A DNA stretch of 64,000 bases from Magicicada septendecula. Lineage: Eukaryota > Arthropoda > Insecta > Hemiptera > Cicadidae. The stretch covers positions 202,348,134 through 202,412,133 of the forward strand of contig CM068373.1 of NCBI GenBank assembly GCA_034769895.1. The letters run 5' to 3'. The notes under the pieces are model-generated. The model was not told the DNA's origin. It was given only the letters and a program-made list of their open reading frames with translations, and did no database searches. A program made the position numbers and the translations under genes. Below are positions 9,242 through 22,556 of this stretch, one piece after another (the first letter of the stretch is position 1; each line of letters starts with the position of its first letter).

Positions 9242-10719
9242 ATGAGTACTAGTAAAAATAATGACGAAAACGTCAGCGTCATTGACGAAGCAGTTACGAG
9301 TGAGATGGGTGTTCAATTAACCCCAATTAGCCAGATCGGTGAGTTCAGTGCCACCGGATTAGTCGAATTAGATACAGTTCAAATAACACCCATCTGAACT
9401 CAGTACGAAAATAAAACAGATGAGATTAGTGCAATGATGCAATTACTGTTAAAGATAGATAATAAATGTGATGAGCAAAAAAGCGAAATAAAAGAAATTA
9501 AGAGTAGTTTTAATAATAAATTCGATGAGCAGAATATAAGATTTGATAATTTTGATAAAACATTTAACGAGCAGAAAAATTAAATCAAAAATAGTTTTGA
9601 TGAAAAGTTCAATGAAATGACAAAAGAAATTAAAAGACAAAATGTTAAGTTAGATAAAAGAATCGATGAAATCAATGCACATTTCGATAAAACGAAAGAA
9701 GAAATTGTAGCGTTAGTAAATGAGAAGTTCGATAGACCAAAGAATAAAATAGACGAGAATAAAAGTGGGGTAGAGAATAGTAGAAAAACAGGTAAATTAA
9801 ACGTAAATAAAGACGGTCAGATGACAAATAATAAGGTAAGTGGTGTTGAAAATTATGACAATACAAACAAAAATATGGTGTTAGAAAATAATTGTGTGGA
9901 TATTGATAGTGATAACGAAATTTGAGAGAGAGTAGAAGTTGAAAATGAGGGGATGTTGGTGTGCGTTGAGTCTGAGAGAAAGCAGAGAGAAAGTATATTT
10001 GTAGAGGAGATGCACGGGGTAAATTTTTCCCTTGATATTGTAGTTGGGGGTAAAGTAAAGACTTCACATGTGTTTAGGAAGGACGAGAGTTCCTTCAGTG
10101 TATATTTGGAAGACGATAGGTCTGCAAATAAAGTTGTCCCTGTTTTTTTTTGTGCACCTCATAGGTGGTGCAGTAATTGTGAGTTAGTGACCCCTGAATA
10201 TTTTCAGAGAGAGAGAGCGTAGCTTGGTGTTATTGTGAGAAATATTTTGAGAGTGAGAGATATTGTGAGAGAAAGAGAGAGATAGAGATTTTTAAAGTAA
10301 ATAGAAACTATGAAGAGTTTATAGAGAGATTAGTTGGAGAGAGAAGTAATAATAATAACGAGTACTTACCTTGTGGTGAAGCTGAGATAGCAGCAATAGT
10401 ACATGATGATAATAATGATAAAAAGTACTTACCTTGTGAAGTAAAGGGTGGAGTAGTAGATAACTATGATGACGATAGTAATGACTTTATAACTTACCTA
10501 ATCAGGACAGATAATACTAACGGTGACAGGACCATACCCGATGATGACATGGTATATGATAAATTGATATGGAATAAACCAATTAATTCAAACGACATTG
10601 TGGAGGAAGAATATAAAAATTTAAATAAATATTATGTTGATAATAATAATATAATATGTTTAATAAAAAATAAGTTGTATAGACCTAAGATTCGACTGTT
10701 GTTCAATGATGGAGGATAG
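9242..10719 (+). pseudogene. gag/pol-like pseudogene (U2)
   Basis: Private TGA at 9395-9397 plus the shared TAA 9581-9583 and TGA 9923-9925. The 3' frame is open to TAG at 10719 and has one more Glu codon than in U1. Confidence 0.55.
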
Positions 10720-11034
10720 AGTGTTTATTGTGTGATGAACATTTAATTATGTGGACAGTGTTTTTTAAAATGGACTGTTTATGAACTGATTTTGGTCAAT
10801 GATAAAATAATGAGTTTGGAGTGTATATTTTTTGTGTGTATTAATGTAAATGTATTTGTGTATTCTTGATGTTGTGTATTACATGTAATTTCATGTAAAC
10901 CATGTATGTAACAGGAAGTTATAGTTTAATTGATTTAATAATAACAATTAACATTTTTTGACTAAATAAGTGATGAAAGTAATGATAAAATTTTAAATAA
11001 TTGAATTAAATAATTGAAGATTAATTACTTAATT

Positions 11035-11618
11035 AATCAATGTTGTAGTGGATGGTTAGTGAGGATCGGTCAACAATACAAATTATAGATGTTTTGCGTC
11101 GACGTTTCGACAATATTTATTGTCATCTTCAGGACCTGTTTACGAAATACAATAGAAATATCAAACATAACAAAACAATTAAATATTTGGGTGAACGTGT
11201 TGGTGATGTGAGTGTGTGCATGCGTATGTATGTATCATTTTATATGTGAAGACTTATGATAGTTTGTTTACATCTTCAAAATTATCTTTAAGAAAACGAG
11301 CAAATTATAGTATAAGAGAACTTAATTTATACAGTATTACAATTTATCTTACTAAATGTAATGTTATTTTAATTAATTAAACAAACAGTAATCAACAATT
11401 GGATATTAGATTGGTACATAAATTGTTTATACCTACAACAGTCAACATATAGCAAAGTAATATATTCCATATAACTAAAACAGATTAGGGGATGTTCACT
11501 GCGTTATTATTAAAAGTTACTTTTACCATGTTTCACTCCCTACTGGTGTTAACAAACAATCAAAATTAGAAACAAATTATTGACCGATCCTCACTAACCA
11601 TCCACTAAAACATTGATT
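11035..11618. mobile_element. Inverted-repeat element, U3 copy
   Basis: One base shorter inside. The right arm has TGACCGATC, restoring pairing with GATCGGTCA on the left, so 41 of 43 positions match. Confidence 0.6.
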
Positions 11619-14600
11619 GATTGACGGTCACTAAAAATTTAAGGATTTACTTAATTAATGTTGTACAAAAGAAAGGTTGATAATGAAATTAAATGATTTT
11701 ATGAGATTTAGATTCGAATGAATAATAAATGATTAAGCATGTAATATATTTTGATATTGAGAGTATTGTTATTAGTAGGTGAGGGATGAATTTTACTGTC
11801 AATGATCACAGTAATGCAAAGTGTTGAAAAGGGATAGAGCATGGGTGATAATTATTAAAATAAAGGCATTTGAGTTAGTCAATTAAAGTTAATGGGAGTT
11901 AGATAAATAAGAATTTTGAAATACCAGTAACACACGAAGAGAGTACTAGATATTTTAGGGACACAGTGGTTAGTGATTATACATAGAGAAGGTGAGTAAT
12001 ATATGATTAAAGAGTAAATAGTTGATGGTGATATTTTGTAGGAAGGGTAGTGGTGTAAGGAGTCCTCAACGAAAAGCGTTGGGGCAGGAGGGGAACCGAT
12101 ATGTGCCGGAAAGGGTTAACTAGGGAGGGTCCAGGAACCAAATAAGGGAATGAGCATTGGGTAGGGAATACACATCCTAGTACAAAGAGGAGAATAAATT
12201 GAGGTAAGTGGAATTAGTGAAGGGTTTTATAATTGAGAGATTGGTGTCATAATATGTAAATCTGGTTGTTAGTGGTTGTTAGTAGGAAGAAAGGGAGTAA
12301 GATTATAAATGTAAATGCCATTTCGATAAGTCAAATCATAGTGAATACAGGAGTCACCCAGACTAATCAATGATCAAAATCTGAAAGGTTAAGTACAAAA
12401 TTCATAGTAGAAAGGTAATATGAACTGAAATATAATGTAACATAATTGTTAATAATAAATTTGAATTTTATAGAATTAAACGATACAAAAATGAGTAATC
12501 AAAAGTTGATATAAAAGAGTTAATAGAAAATTCAAGTAACAATGTTTATAAATTTCTATATAGCGTAAATCATTTAATAGTGAATGGTTATTTTAATGTA
12601 ATAATCACAATGTTAATGATGAGTGTATTATGATGTATTATGTTTATTATGTATTAAGAAATAGTGTGTGTGGAGGAGAAAAGGGGATGATTATTAACAG
12701 CGCCGGATAAAAGAATTTCTGTTAATAATAATAATAATATTTTATAAAAGAGAAAATGTCTCAGAATTGTAGAAAGAGGGAGATATAGATGATTTTATTT
12801 GAGTAAATTTTGATTATGTGTTTAAATATTTTGAAAGTATTATTGCATTAGTATAAAGATTTGTGTTTCTTCTTGTTAATGGGAAAGGATTAATTATTAT
12901 CGATTGGAATCGAAAAATTTTATAAATGTAAATGGTAGTGAAATAAGGGAATGGAACATCTGTATAATAATTCTTGTACTAGGTGTTATAAGTTACAGAA
13001 AACCCAGTGCTTCTTAACACAAACCAGCACATAGCTAAGGGGAACAGATCAGTTAGGGGTATGGTATTATACCAGGCCACTATTTTGATATTTTTGATTT
13101 GTTGTTTCAGTGTCTGGTGATGTTGTGACGGAGGTCCTGAGCTGGGCAGCGCGTCAGAGCAGGAACGCAAAGCGCCTGATTGGCCTTATGGTGTTGGGAT
13201 CTCTCTGGAGAAGTCCAGTAAGGTCATGCAGGTATGGTCACCATCATTGGACCAAGGGTAAGTGATTGTATATTTTTTTTTAAACAGTAAGGGGGTTGTG
13301 GCGACATATCCTAGCTGATCCCTTTAGGAAGTATGAGTGTGTCAATGAGAGTTTTTATGCTTCGTCATAAAACCTCTCATTGAGGGGGTTTTGTAACAGT
13401 ACAATTCTGGCCCTATTGTATTTTGGGGAATAATCAATATAAATTTTATTTTTATTTCAAAGTCACATATAAGAAACTGGTAAAGTCTTATAAAGGTTTG
13501 CAACTGCACAATATCGAGTGGACAGAATTTGCTTCAAGGTCGAGCGTATACGTCCAGAAACAACAACATTATTTTGTCATACAAATGTGTCACAAGCTGC
13601 ACCCATGTATATTTCATACGAAGGTGTGTAACTACGCAATGTATGCTCGTGTAAGCAGCTAAGGAGTGGTTCTCTACACAAAGGAATTGGTGACGTAGTT
13701 ACTCCCCACTTCCGAATTGAAATGTTGCAAACCTTTTTGCAGTCCTAAATCAGCAGCATCGCCGGCCAGCTGTGTATCAAAATTCTCTAAAACTAAGTCT
13801 CGGACGTCCGCTCGTACAACAAAAAAGTGCAGTATATATATAAAATAATGTAACAGTACAAAGAAAAAACGTAAACACAAAGTTTGGGTAAAAGTTTTAA
13901 CACCTATTAGTGCGTTTTCAGCGATGGGACGTCTGCAGGACTATTGGACCATAATTTCAGCTAAGTAACAATGTGGGGTACCCAAAAAGTTTAGATAAGG
14001 GCAATACAAAATTTTCAGTATTCAATAATAATAAAATGAGCTCAATTTGGGAAAAAATTAAAAGAAAATTGTACCAGGAATGCGAGCGTGAGTGAATGAG
14101 AGAATGTCTAACTAAATAACAAGTGCTGGGTTGTGAAGTAATTTCTAATTATGATATCATAAAATATAATTGAATATGTTATTTTGGAGGGCTACTGAAA
14201 TGTTAAAGGGGATTTTTAAACTTGTATAGTAGAACTGCGTCTCATGATGCAACGCCAAATGGCATATAGTAGCGTGCTTATTTTCGCACGGTAGAGTCTC
14301 ATTCATGTACGTAATATGATAATAAAAGGTAATGTCATTTGGTAAACATTTCAAGCAAGCGTAAATTATTTCAGATAACACATTCCGCTAATTCTGGTTC
14401 GCTTAACCGAATTCTGCCCTTAAAGGTAAGTAAATCTTATAATGTTCCTGTAATAACAAGATGGCGCCTGAACCAAAGTTGATAAAATTATTGATATTCC
14501 ATATTAAAATTATGGCAGTAGATAAATTAATATAACATTGGCGCCTTGCGGACAGGGACTCTACATAAAATTTTATGTGAAGTAAGTCTACCGGAAAGAG

Positions 14601-14711
14601 CGGAAGGGTTATCTGAAGTAATATATATAATTTCAAGACACATAAACATAAACGTAGAGATAGGGTATGTTATAAGGTTATGTGCATGCATGTGTAGCAT
14701 AAATAAGCAAA

Positions 14712-16188
14712 ATGAGTACTAGTAAAAATAATGACGAAAACGTCAGCGTCATTGACGAAACAGTTACGAGTGAGATGGGTGTTCAATTAACCCCAATTAG
14801 CCAGATCGGTGAGTTCAGTGCCACCGGATTAGTCGAATTAGATACAGTTCAAATAACACCCATCTCAACTCAGTACGAAAATAAAACAGATGAGATTAGT
14901 GCAATGATGCAATTACTGTTAAAGATAGATAATAAATGTGATGAGCAAAAAAGCGAAATAAAAGAAATTAAGAGTAGTTTTAATAATAAATTCGATGAGC
15001 AGAATATAAGATTTGATAATTTAATAAAACATTTAATGAGCAGAAAAATTAAATCAAAAATAGTTTTGATGAAAAGTTCAATGAAATGACAAAAGAAATT
15101 AAAAGACAAAATGTTAAGTTAGATAAAAGAATCGATGAAATCAATGCACATTTCGATAAAACGAAAGAAGAAATTGTAGCGTTAGTAAATGAGAAGTTCG
15201 ATAGACCAAAGAATAAAATAGACGAGAATAAAAGTGGGGTAGAGAATAGTAGAAAAACAGGTAAATTAAACGTAAATAAAGACGGTCAGATGACAAATAA
15301 TAAGGTAAGTGGTGTTGAAAATTATGACAATACAAACAAAAATATGGTGTTAGAAAATAATTGTGTGGATATTGATAGTGATAACGAAATTTGAGAGAGA
15401 GTAGAAGTTGAAAATGAGGGGATGTTGGTGTGCGTTGAGTCTGAGAGAAAGCAGAGAGAAAGTATATTTGTAGAGGAGATGCACGGGGTAAATTTTTCCC
15501 TTGATATTGTAGTTGGGGGTAAAGTAAAGACTTCACATGTGTTTAGGAAGGACGAGAGTTCCTTCAGTGTATATTTGGAAGACGATAGGTCTGCAAATAA
15601 AGTTGTCCCTGTTTTTTTTTGTGCACCTCATAGGTGGTGCAGTAATTGTGAGTTAGTGACCCCTGAATATTTTCAGAGAGAGAGAGCGTAGCTTGGTGTT
15701 ATTGTGAGAAATATTTTGAGAGTGAGAGATATTGTGAGAGAAAGAGAGAGATAGAGATTTTTAAAGTAAATAGAAACTATGAAGAGTTTATAGAGAGATT
15801 AGTTGGAGAGAGAAGTAATAATAATAACGAGTACTTACCTTGTGGTGAAGCTGAGATAGCAGCAATAGTACATGATGATAATAATGATAAAAAGTACTTA
15901 CCTTGTGAAGTAAAGGGTGGAGTAGTAGATAACTATGATGACGATAGTAATGACTTTATAACTTACCTAATCAGGACAGATAATACTAACGGTGACAGGA
16001 CCATACCCGATGATGACATGGTATATGATAAATTGATATGGAATAAACCAATTAATTCAAACGACATTGTGGAGGAAGAATATAAAAATTTAAATAAATA
16101 TTATGTTGATAATAATAATATAATATGTTTAATAAAAAATAAGTTGTATAGACCTAAGATTCGACTGTTGTTCAATGATGGAGGATAG
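14712..16188 (+). pseudogene. gag/pol-like pseudogene with frameshift (U3)
   Basis: A one-base deletion about 102 codons in moves reading to another frame that ends at 15089, giving a 125-residue product. The original frame resumes visibly at 15086 and meets the shared TGA at 15392-15394. The 3' frame is intact to 16188. Confidence 0.55.
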
Positions 16189-16503
16189 AGTGTTTATTGT
16201 GTGATGAACATTTAATTATGTGGACAGTGTTTTTTAAAATGGACTGTTTATGAACTGATTTTGGTCAATGATAAAATAATGAGTTTGGAGTGTATATTTT
16301 TTGTGTGTATTAATGTAAATGTATTTGTGTATTCTTGATGTTGTGTATTACATGTAATTTCATGTAAACCATGTATGTAACAGGAAGTTATAGTTTAATT
16401 GATTTAATAATAACAATTAACATTTTTTGACTAAATAAGTGATGAAAGTAATGATAAAATTTTAAATAATTGAATTAAATAATTGAAGATTAATTACTTA
16501 ATT

Positions 16504-17087
16504 AATCAATGTTGTAGTGGATGGTTAGTGAGGATCGGTCAACAATACAAATTATAGATGTTTTGCGTCGACGTTTCGACAATATTTATTGTCATCTTCA
16601 GGACCTGTTTACGAAATACAATAGAAATATCAAACATAACAAAACAATTAAATATTTGGGTGAACGTGTTGGTGATGTGAGTGTGTGCATGCGTATGTAT
16701 GTATCATTTTATATGTGAAGACTTATGATAGTTTGTTTACATCTTCAAAATTATCTTTAAGAAAACGAGCAAATTATAGTATAAGAGAACTTAATTTATA
16801 CAGTATTACAATTTATCTTACTAAATGTAATGTTATTTTAATTAATTAAACAAACAGTAATCAACAATTGGATATTAGATTGGTACATAAATTGTTTATA
16901 CCTACAACAGTCAACATATAGCAAAGTAATATATTCCATATAACTAAAACAGATTAGGGGATGTTCACTGCGTTATTATTAAAAGTTACTTTTACCATGT
17001 TTCACTCCCTACTGGTGTTAACAAACAATCAAAATTAGAAACAAATTATTGACCGATCCTCACTAACCATCCACTAAAACATTGATT
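16504..17087. mobile_element. Inverted-repeat element, U4 copy
   Basis: As in U3; 41 of 43 arm positions match. Confidence 0.6.
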
Positions 17088-20000
17088 GATTGACGGTCAC
17101 TAAAAATTTAAGGATTTACTTAATTAATGTTGTACAAAAGAAAGGTTGATAATGAAATTAAATGATTTTATGAGATTTAGATTCGAATGAATAATAAATG
17201 ATTAAGCATGTAATATATTTTGATATTGAGAGTATTGTTATTAGTAGGTGAGGGATGAATTTTACTGTCAATGATCACAGTAATGCAAAGTGTTGAAAAG
17301 GGATAGAGCATGGGTGATAATTATTAAAATAAAGGCATTTGAGTTAGTCAATTAAAGTTAATGGGAGTTAGATAAATAAGAATTTTGAAATACCAGTAAC
17401 ACACGAAGAGAGTACTAGATATTTTAGGGACACAGTGGTTAGTGATTATACATAGAGAAGGTGAGTAATATATGATTAAAGAGTAAATAGTTGATGGTGA
17501 TATTTTGTAGGAAGGGTAGTGGTGTAAGGAGTCCTCAACGAAAAGCGTTGGGGCAGGAGGGGAACCGATATGTGCCGGAAAGGGTTAACTAGGGAGGGTC
17601 CAGGAACCAAATAAGGGAATGAGCATTGGGTAGGGAATACACATCCTAGTACAAAGAGGAGAATAAATTGAGGTAAGTGGAATTAGTGAAGGGTTTTATA
17701 ATTGAGAGATTGGTGTCATAATATGTAAATCTGGTTGTTAGTGGTTGTTAGTAGGAAGAAAGGGAGTAAGATTATAAATGTAAATGCCATTTCGATAAGT
17801 CAAATCATAGTGAATACAGGAGTCACCCAGACTAATCAATGATCAAAATCTGAAAGGTTAAGTACAAAATTCATAGTAGAAAGGTAATATGAACTGAAAT
17901 ATAATGTAACATAATTGTTAATAATAAATTTGAATTTTATAGAATTAAACGATACAAAAATGAGTAATCAAAAGTTGATATAAAAGAGTTAATAGAAAAT
18001 TCAAGTAACAATGTTTATAAATTTCTATATAGCGTAAATCATTTAATAGTGAATGGTTATTTTAATGTAATAATCACAATGTTAATGATGAGTGTATTAT
18101 GATGTATTATGTTTATTATGTATTAAGAAATAGTGTGTGTGGAGGAGAAAAGGGGATGATTATTAACAGCGCCGGATAAAAGAATTTCTGTTAATAATAA
18201 TAATAATATTTTATAAAAGAGAAAATGTCTCAGAATTGTAGAAAGAGGGAGATATAGATGATTTTATTTGAGTAAATTTTGATTATGTGTTTAAATATTT
18301 TGAAAGTATTATTGCATTAGTATAAAGATTTGTGTTTCTTCTTGTTAATGGGAAAGGATTAATTATTATCGATTGGAATCGAAAAATTTTATAAATGTAA
18401 ATGGTAGTGAAATAAGGGAATGGAACATCTGTATAATAATTCTTGTACTAGGTGTTATAAGTTACAGAAAACCCAGTGCTTCTTAACACAAACCAGCACA
18501 TAGCTAAGGGGAACAGATCAGTTAGGGGTATGGTATTATACCAGGCCACTATTTTGATATTTTTGATTTGTTGTTTCAGTGTCTGGTGATGTTGTGACGG
18601 AGGTCCTGAGCTGGGCAGCGCGTCAGAGCAGGAACGCAAAGCGCCTGATTGGCCTTATGGTGTTGGGATCTCTCTGGAGAAGTCCAGTAAGGTCATGCAG
18701 GTATGGTCACCATCATTGGACCAAGGGTAAGTGATTGTATATTTTTTTTTAAACAGTAAGGGGGTTGTGGCGACATATCCTAGCTGATCCCTTTAGGAAG
18801 TATGAGTGTGTCAATGAGAGTTTTTATGCTTCGTCATAAAACCTCTCATTGAGGGGGTTTTGTAACAGTACAATTCTGGCCCTATTGTATTTTGGGGAAT
18901 AATCAATATAAATTTTATTTTTATTTCAAAGTCACATATAAGAAACTGGTAAAGTCTTATAAAGGTTTGCAACTGCACAATATCGAGTGGACAGAATTTG
19001 CTTCAAGGTCGAGCATATACGTCCAGAAACAACAACATTATTTTGTCATACAAATGTGTCACAAGCTGCACCCATGTATACGTCATACGAAGGTGTGTAA
19101 CTACGCAATGTATGCTCGTGTAAGCAGCTAAGGAGTGGTTCTCTACACAAAGGAATTGGTGACGTAGTTACTCCCCACTTCCGAATTGAAATGTTGCAAA
19201 CCTTTTTGCAGTCCTAAATCAGCAGCATCGCCGGCCAGCTGTGTATCAAAATTCTCTAAAACTAAGTCTCGGACGTCCGCTCGTACAACAAAAAAGTGCA
19301 GTATATATATAAAATAATGTAACAGTACAAAGAAAAAACGTAAACACAAAGTTTGGGTAAAAGTTTTAACACCTATTAGTGCGTTTTCAGCGATGGGACG
19401 TCTGCAGGACTATTGGACCATAATTTCAGCTAAGTAACAATGTGGGGTACCCAAAAAGTTTAGATAAGGGCAATACAAAATTTTCAGTATTCAATAATAA
19501 TAAAATGAGCTCAATTTGGGAAAAAATTAAAAGAAAATTGTACCAGGAATGCGAGCGTGAGTGAATGAGAGAATGTCTAACTAAATAACAAGTGCTGGGT
19601 TGTGAAGTAATTTCTAATTATGATATCATAAAATATAATTGAATATGTTATTTTGGAGGGCTACTGAAATGTTAAAGGGGATTTTTAAACTTGTATAGTA
19701 GAACTGCGTCTCATGATGCAACGCCAAATGGCATATAGTAGCGTGCTTATTTTCGCACGGTAGAGTCTCATTCATGTACGTAATATGATAATAAAAGGTA
19801 ATGTCATTTGGTAAACATTTCAAGCAAGCGTAAATTATTTCAGATAACACATTCCGCTAATTCTGGTTCGCTTAACCGAATTCTGCCCTTAAAGGTAAGT
19901 AAATCTTATAATGTTCCTGTAATAACAAGATGGCGCCTGAACCAAAGTTGATAAAATTATTGATATTCCATATTAAAATTATGGCAGTAGATAAATTAAT

Positions 20001-20180
20001 ATAACATTGGCGCCTTGCGGACAGGGACTCTACATAAAATTTTATGTGAAGTAAGTCTACCGGAAAGAGCGGAAGGGTTATCTGAAGTAATATATATAAT
20101 TTCAAGACACATAAACATAAACGTAGAGATAGGGTATGTTATAAGGTTATGTGCATGCATGTGTAGCATAAATAAGCAAA

Positions 20181-21657
20181 ATGAGTACTAGTAAAAATAA
20201 TGACGAAAACGTCAGCGTCATTGACGAAACAGTTACGAGTGAGATGGGTGTTCAATTAACCCCAATTAGCCAGATCGGTGAGTTCAGTGCCACCGGATTA
20301 GTCGAATTAGATACAGTTCAAATAACACCCATCTCAACTCAGTACGAAAATAAAACAGATGAGATTAGTGCAATGATGCAATTACTGTTAAAGATAGATA
20401 ATAAATGTGATGAGCAAAAAAGCGAAATAAAAGAAATTAAGAGTAGTTTTAATAATAAATTCGATGAGCAGAATATAAGATTTGATAATTTAATAAAACA
20501 TTTAATGAGCAGAAAAATTAAATCAAAAATAGTTTTGATGAAAAGTTCAATGAAATGACAAAAGAAATTAAAAGACAAAATGTTAAGTTAGATAAAAGAA
20601 TCGATGAAATCAATGCACATTTCGATAAAACGAAAGAAGAAATTGTAGCGTTAGTAAATGAGAAGTTCGATAGACCAAAGAATAAAATAGACGAGAATAA
20701 AAGTGGGGTAGAGAATAGTAGAAAAACAGGTAAATTAAACGTAAATAAAGACGGTCAGATGACAAATAATAAGGTAAGTGGTGTTGAAAATTATGACAAT
20801 ACAAATAAAAATATGGTGTTAGAAAATAATTGTGTGGATATTGATAGTGATAACGAAATTTGAGAGAGAGTAGAAGTTGAAAATGAGGGGATGTTGGTGT
20901 GCGTTGAGTCAGAGAGAAAGCAGAGAGAAAGTATATTTGTAGAGGAGATGCACGGGGTAAATTTTTCCCTTGATATTGTAGTTGGGGGTAAAGTAAAGAC
21001 TTCACATGTGTTTAGGAAGGACGAGAGTTCCTTCAGTGTATATTTGGAAGACGATAGGTCTGCAAATAAAGTTGTCCCTGGTTTTTTTTGTGCACCTCAT
21101 AGGTGGTGCAGTAATTGTGAGTTAGTGACCCCTGAATATTTTCAGAGAGAGAGAGCGTAGCTTGGTGTTATTGTGAGAAATATTTTGAGAGTGAGAGATA
21201 TTGTGAGAGAAAGAGAGAGATAGAGAATTTTAAAGTAAATAGAAACTATGAAGAGTTTATAGAGAGATTAGTTGGAGAGAGAAGTAATAATAATAACGAG
21301 TACTTACCTTGTGGTGAAGCTGAGATAGCAGCAATAGTACATGATGATAATAATGATAAAAAGTACTTACCTTGTGAAGTAAAGGGTGGAGTAGTAGATA
21401 ACTATGATGACGATAGTAATGACTTTATAACTTACCTAATCAGGACAGATAATACTAACGGTGACAGGACCATACCCGATGATGACATGGTATATGATAA
21501 ATTGATATGGAATAAACCAATTAATTCAAACGACATTGTGGAGGAAGAATATAAAAATTTAAATAAATATTATGTTGATAATAATAATATAATATGTTTA
21601 ATAAAAAATAAGTTGTATAGACCTAAGATTCGACTGTTGTTCAATGATGGAGGATAG
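20181..21657 (+). pseudogene. gag/pol-like pseudogene with frameshift (U4)
   Basis: Same deletion as U3 (125-residue frame to 20558); shared TGA 20861-20863; 3' frame intact to 21657. Confidence 0.55.
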
Positions 21658-21972
21658 AGTGTTTATTGTGTGATGAACATTTAATTATGTGGACAGTGTT
21701 TTTTAAAATGGACTGTTTATGAACTGATTTTGGTCAATGATAAAATAATGAGTTTGGAGTGTATATTTTTTGTGTGTATTAATGTAAATGTATTTGTGTA
21801 TTCTTGATGTTGTGTATTACATGTAATTTCATGTAAACCATGTATGTAACAGGAAGTTATAGTTTAATTGATTTAATAATAACAATTAACATTTTTTGAC
21901 TAAATAAGTGATGAAAGTAATGATAACATTTTAAATAATTGAATTAAATAATTCAAGATTAATTACTTAATT

Positions 21973-22556
21973 AATCAATGTTGTAGTGGATGGTTAGTGA
22001 GGGTCGGTCAATAATACAAATTTTAGATGTTTTGCGTCGACGTTTCGACAATATTTATTGTCATCTTCAGGACCTGTTTACGAAATACAATAGAAATATC
22101 AAACATAACAAAACAATTAAATATTTGGGTGAACGTGTTGGTGATGTGAGTGTGTGCATGCGTATGTATGTATCATTTTATATGTGAAGACTTATGATAG
22201 TTTGTTTACATCTTCAAAATTATCTTTAAGAAAACGAGCAAATTATAGTATAAGAGAACTTAATTTATACAGTATTACAATTTATCTTACTAAATGTAAT
22301 GTTATTTTAATTAATTAAACAAACAGTAATCAACAATTGGATATTAGATTGGTACATAAATTGTTTATACCTACAACAGTCAACATATAGCAAAGTAATA
22401 TATTCCATATAACTAAAACAGATTAGGGGATGTTCACTGCGTTATTATTAAAAGTTACTTTTACCATGTTTCACTCCCTACTGGTGTTAACAAACAATCA
22501 AAATTAGAAACAAATTATTGACCGATCCTCACTAACCATCCACTAAAACATTGATT
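21973..22556. mobile_element. Inverted-repeat element, U5 copy
   Basis: The left arm reads GAGGGTCGGTCA, an A-to-G change shared only with U8; the right arm is of the U3 type. Confidence 0.6.

Larger units (their letters stand above)
5569..11034 (+). repeat. Repeat unit U2 (5466 bp)
   Basis: U1-like in its 5' two thirds. From the gag-like frame onward it shares variants with U3, such as TCT in place of TCA in the third codon before the cluster near 9972, so the U1-to-U3 transition is gradual. It has a private TGA at 9395-9397 early in the gag-like frame. Class A (no 11-bp insertion). Confidence 0.95.
11035..16503 (+). repeat. Repeat unit U3 (5469 bp)
   Basis: Class B, with the 11-bp insertion at 11921-11931. 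Nearly identical to U4 at an exact 5469-bp offset. It carries the one-base deletion in the gag-like frame that is also found in U4 and U7, and lacks the AATAAA before the primer-binding site because one A is missing. Confidence 0.95.
16504..21972 (+). repeat. Repeat unit U4 (5469 bp)
   Basis: Class B (insertion 17390-17400). Its part 3' of about 17,390 is the left end of the duplicated 16,408-bp block and reappears as the 3' part of U7; its 5' part is U3-like. Confidence 0.95.
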
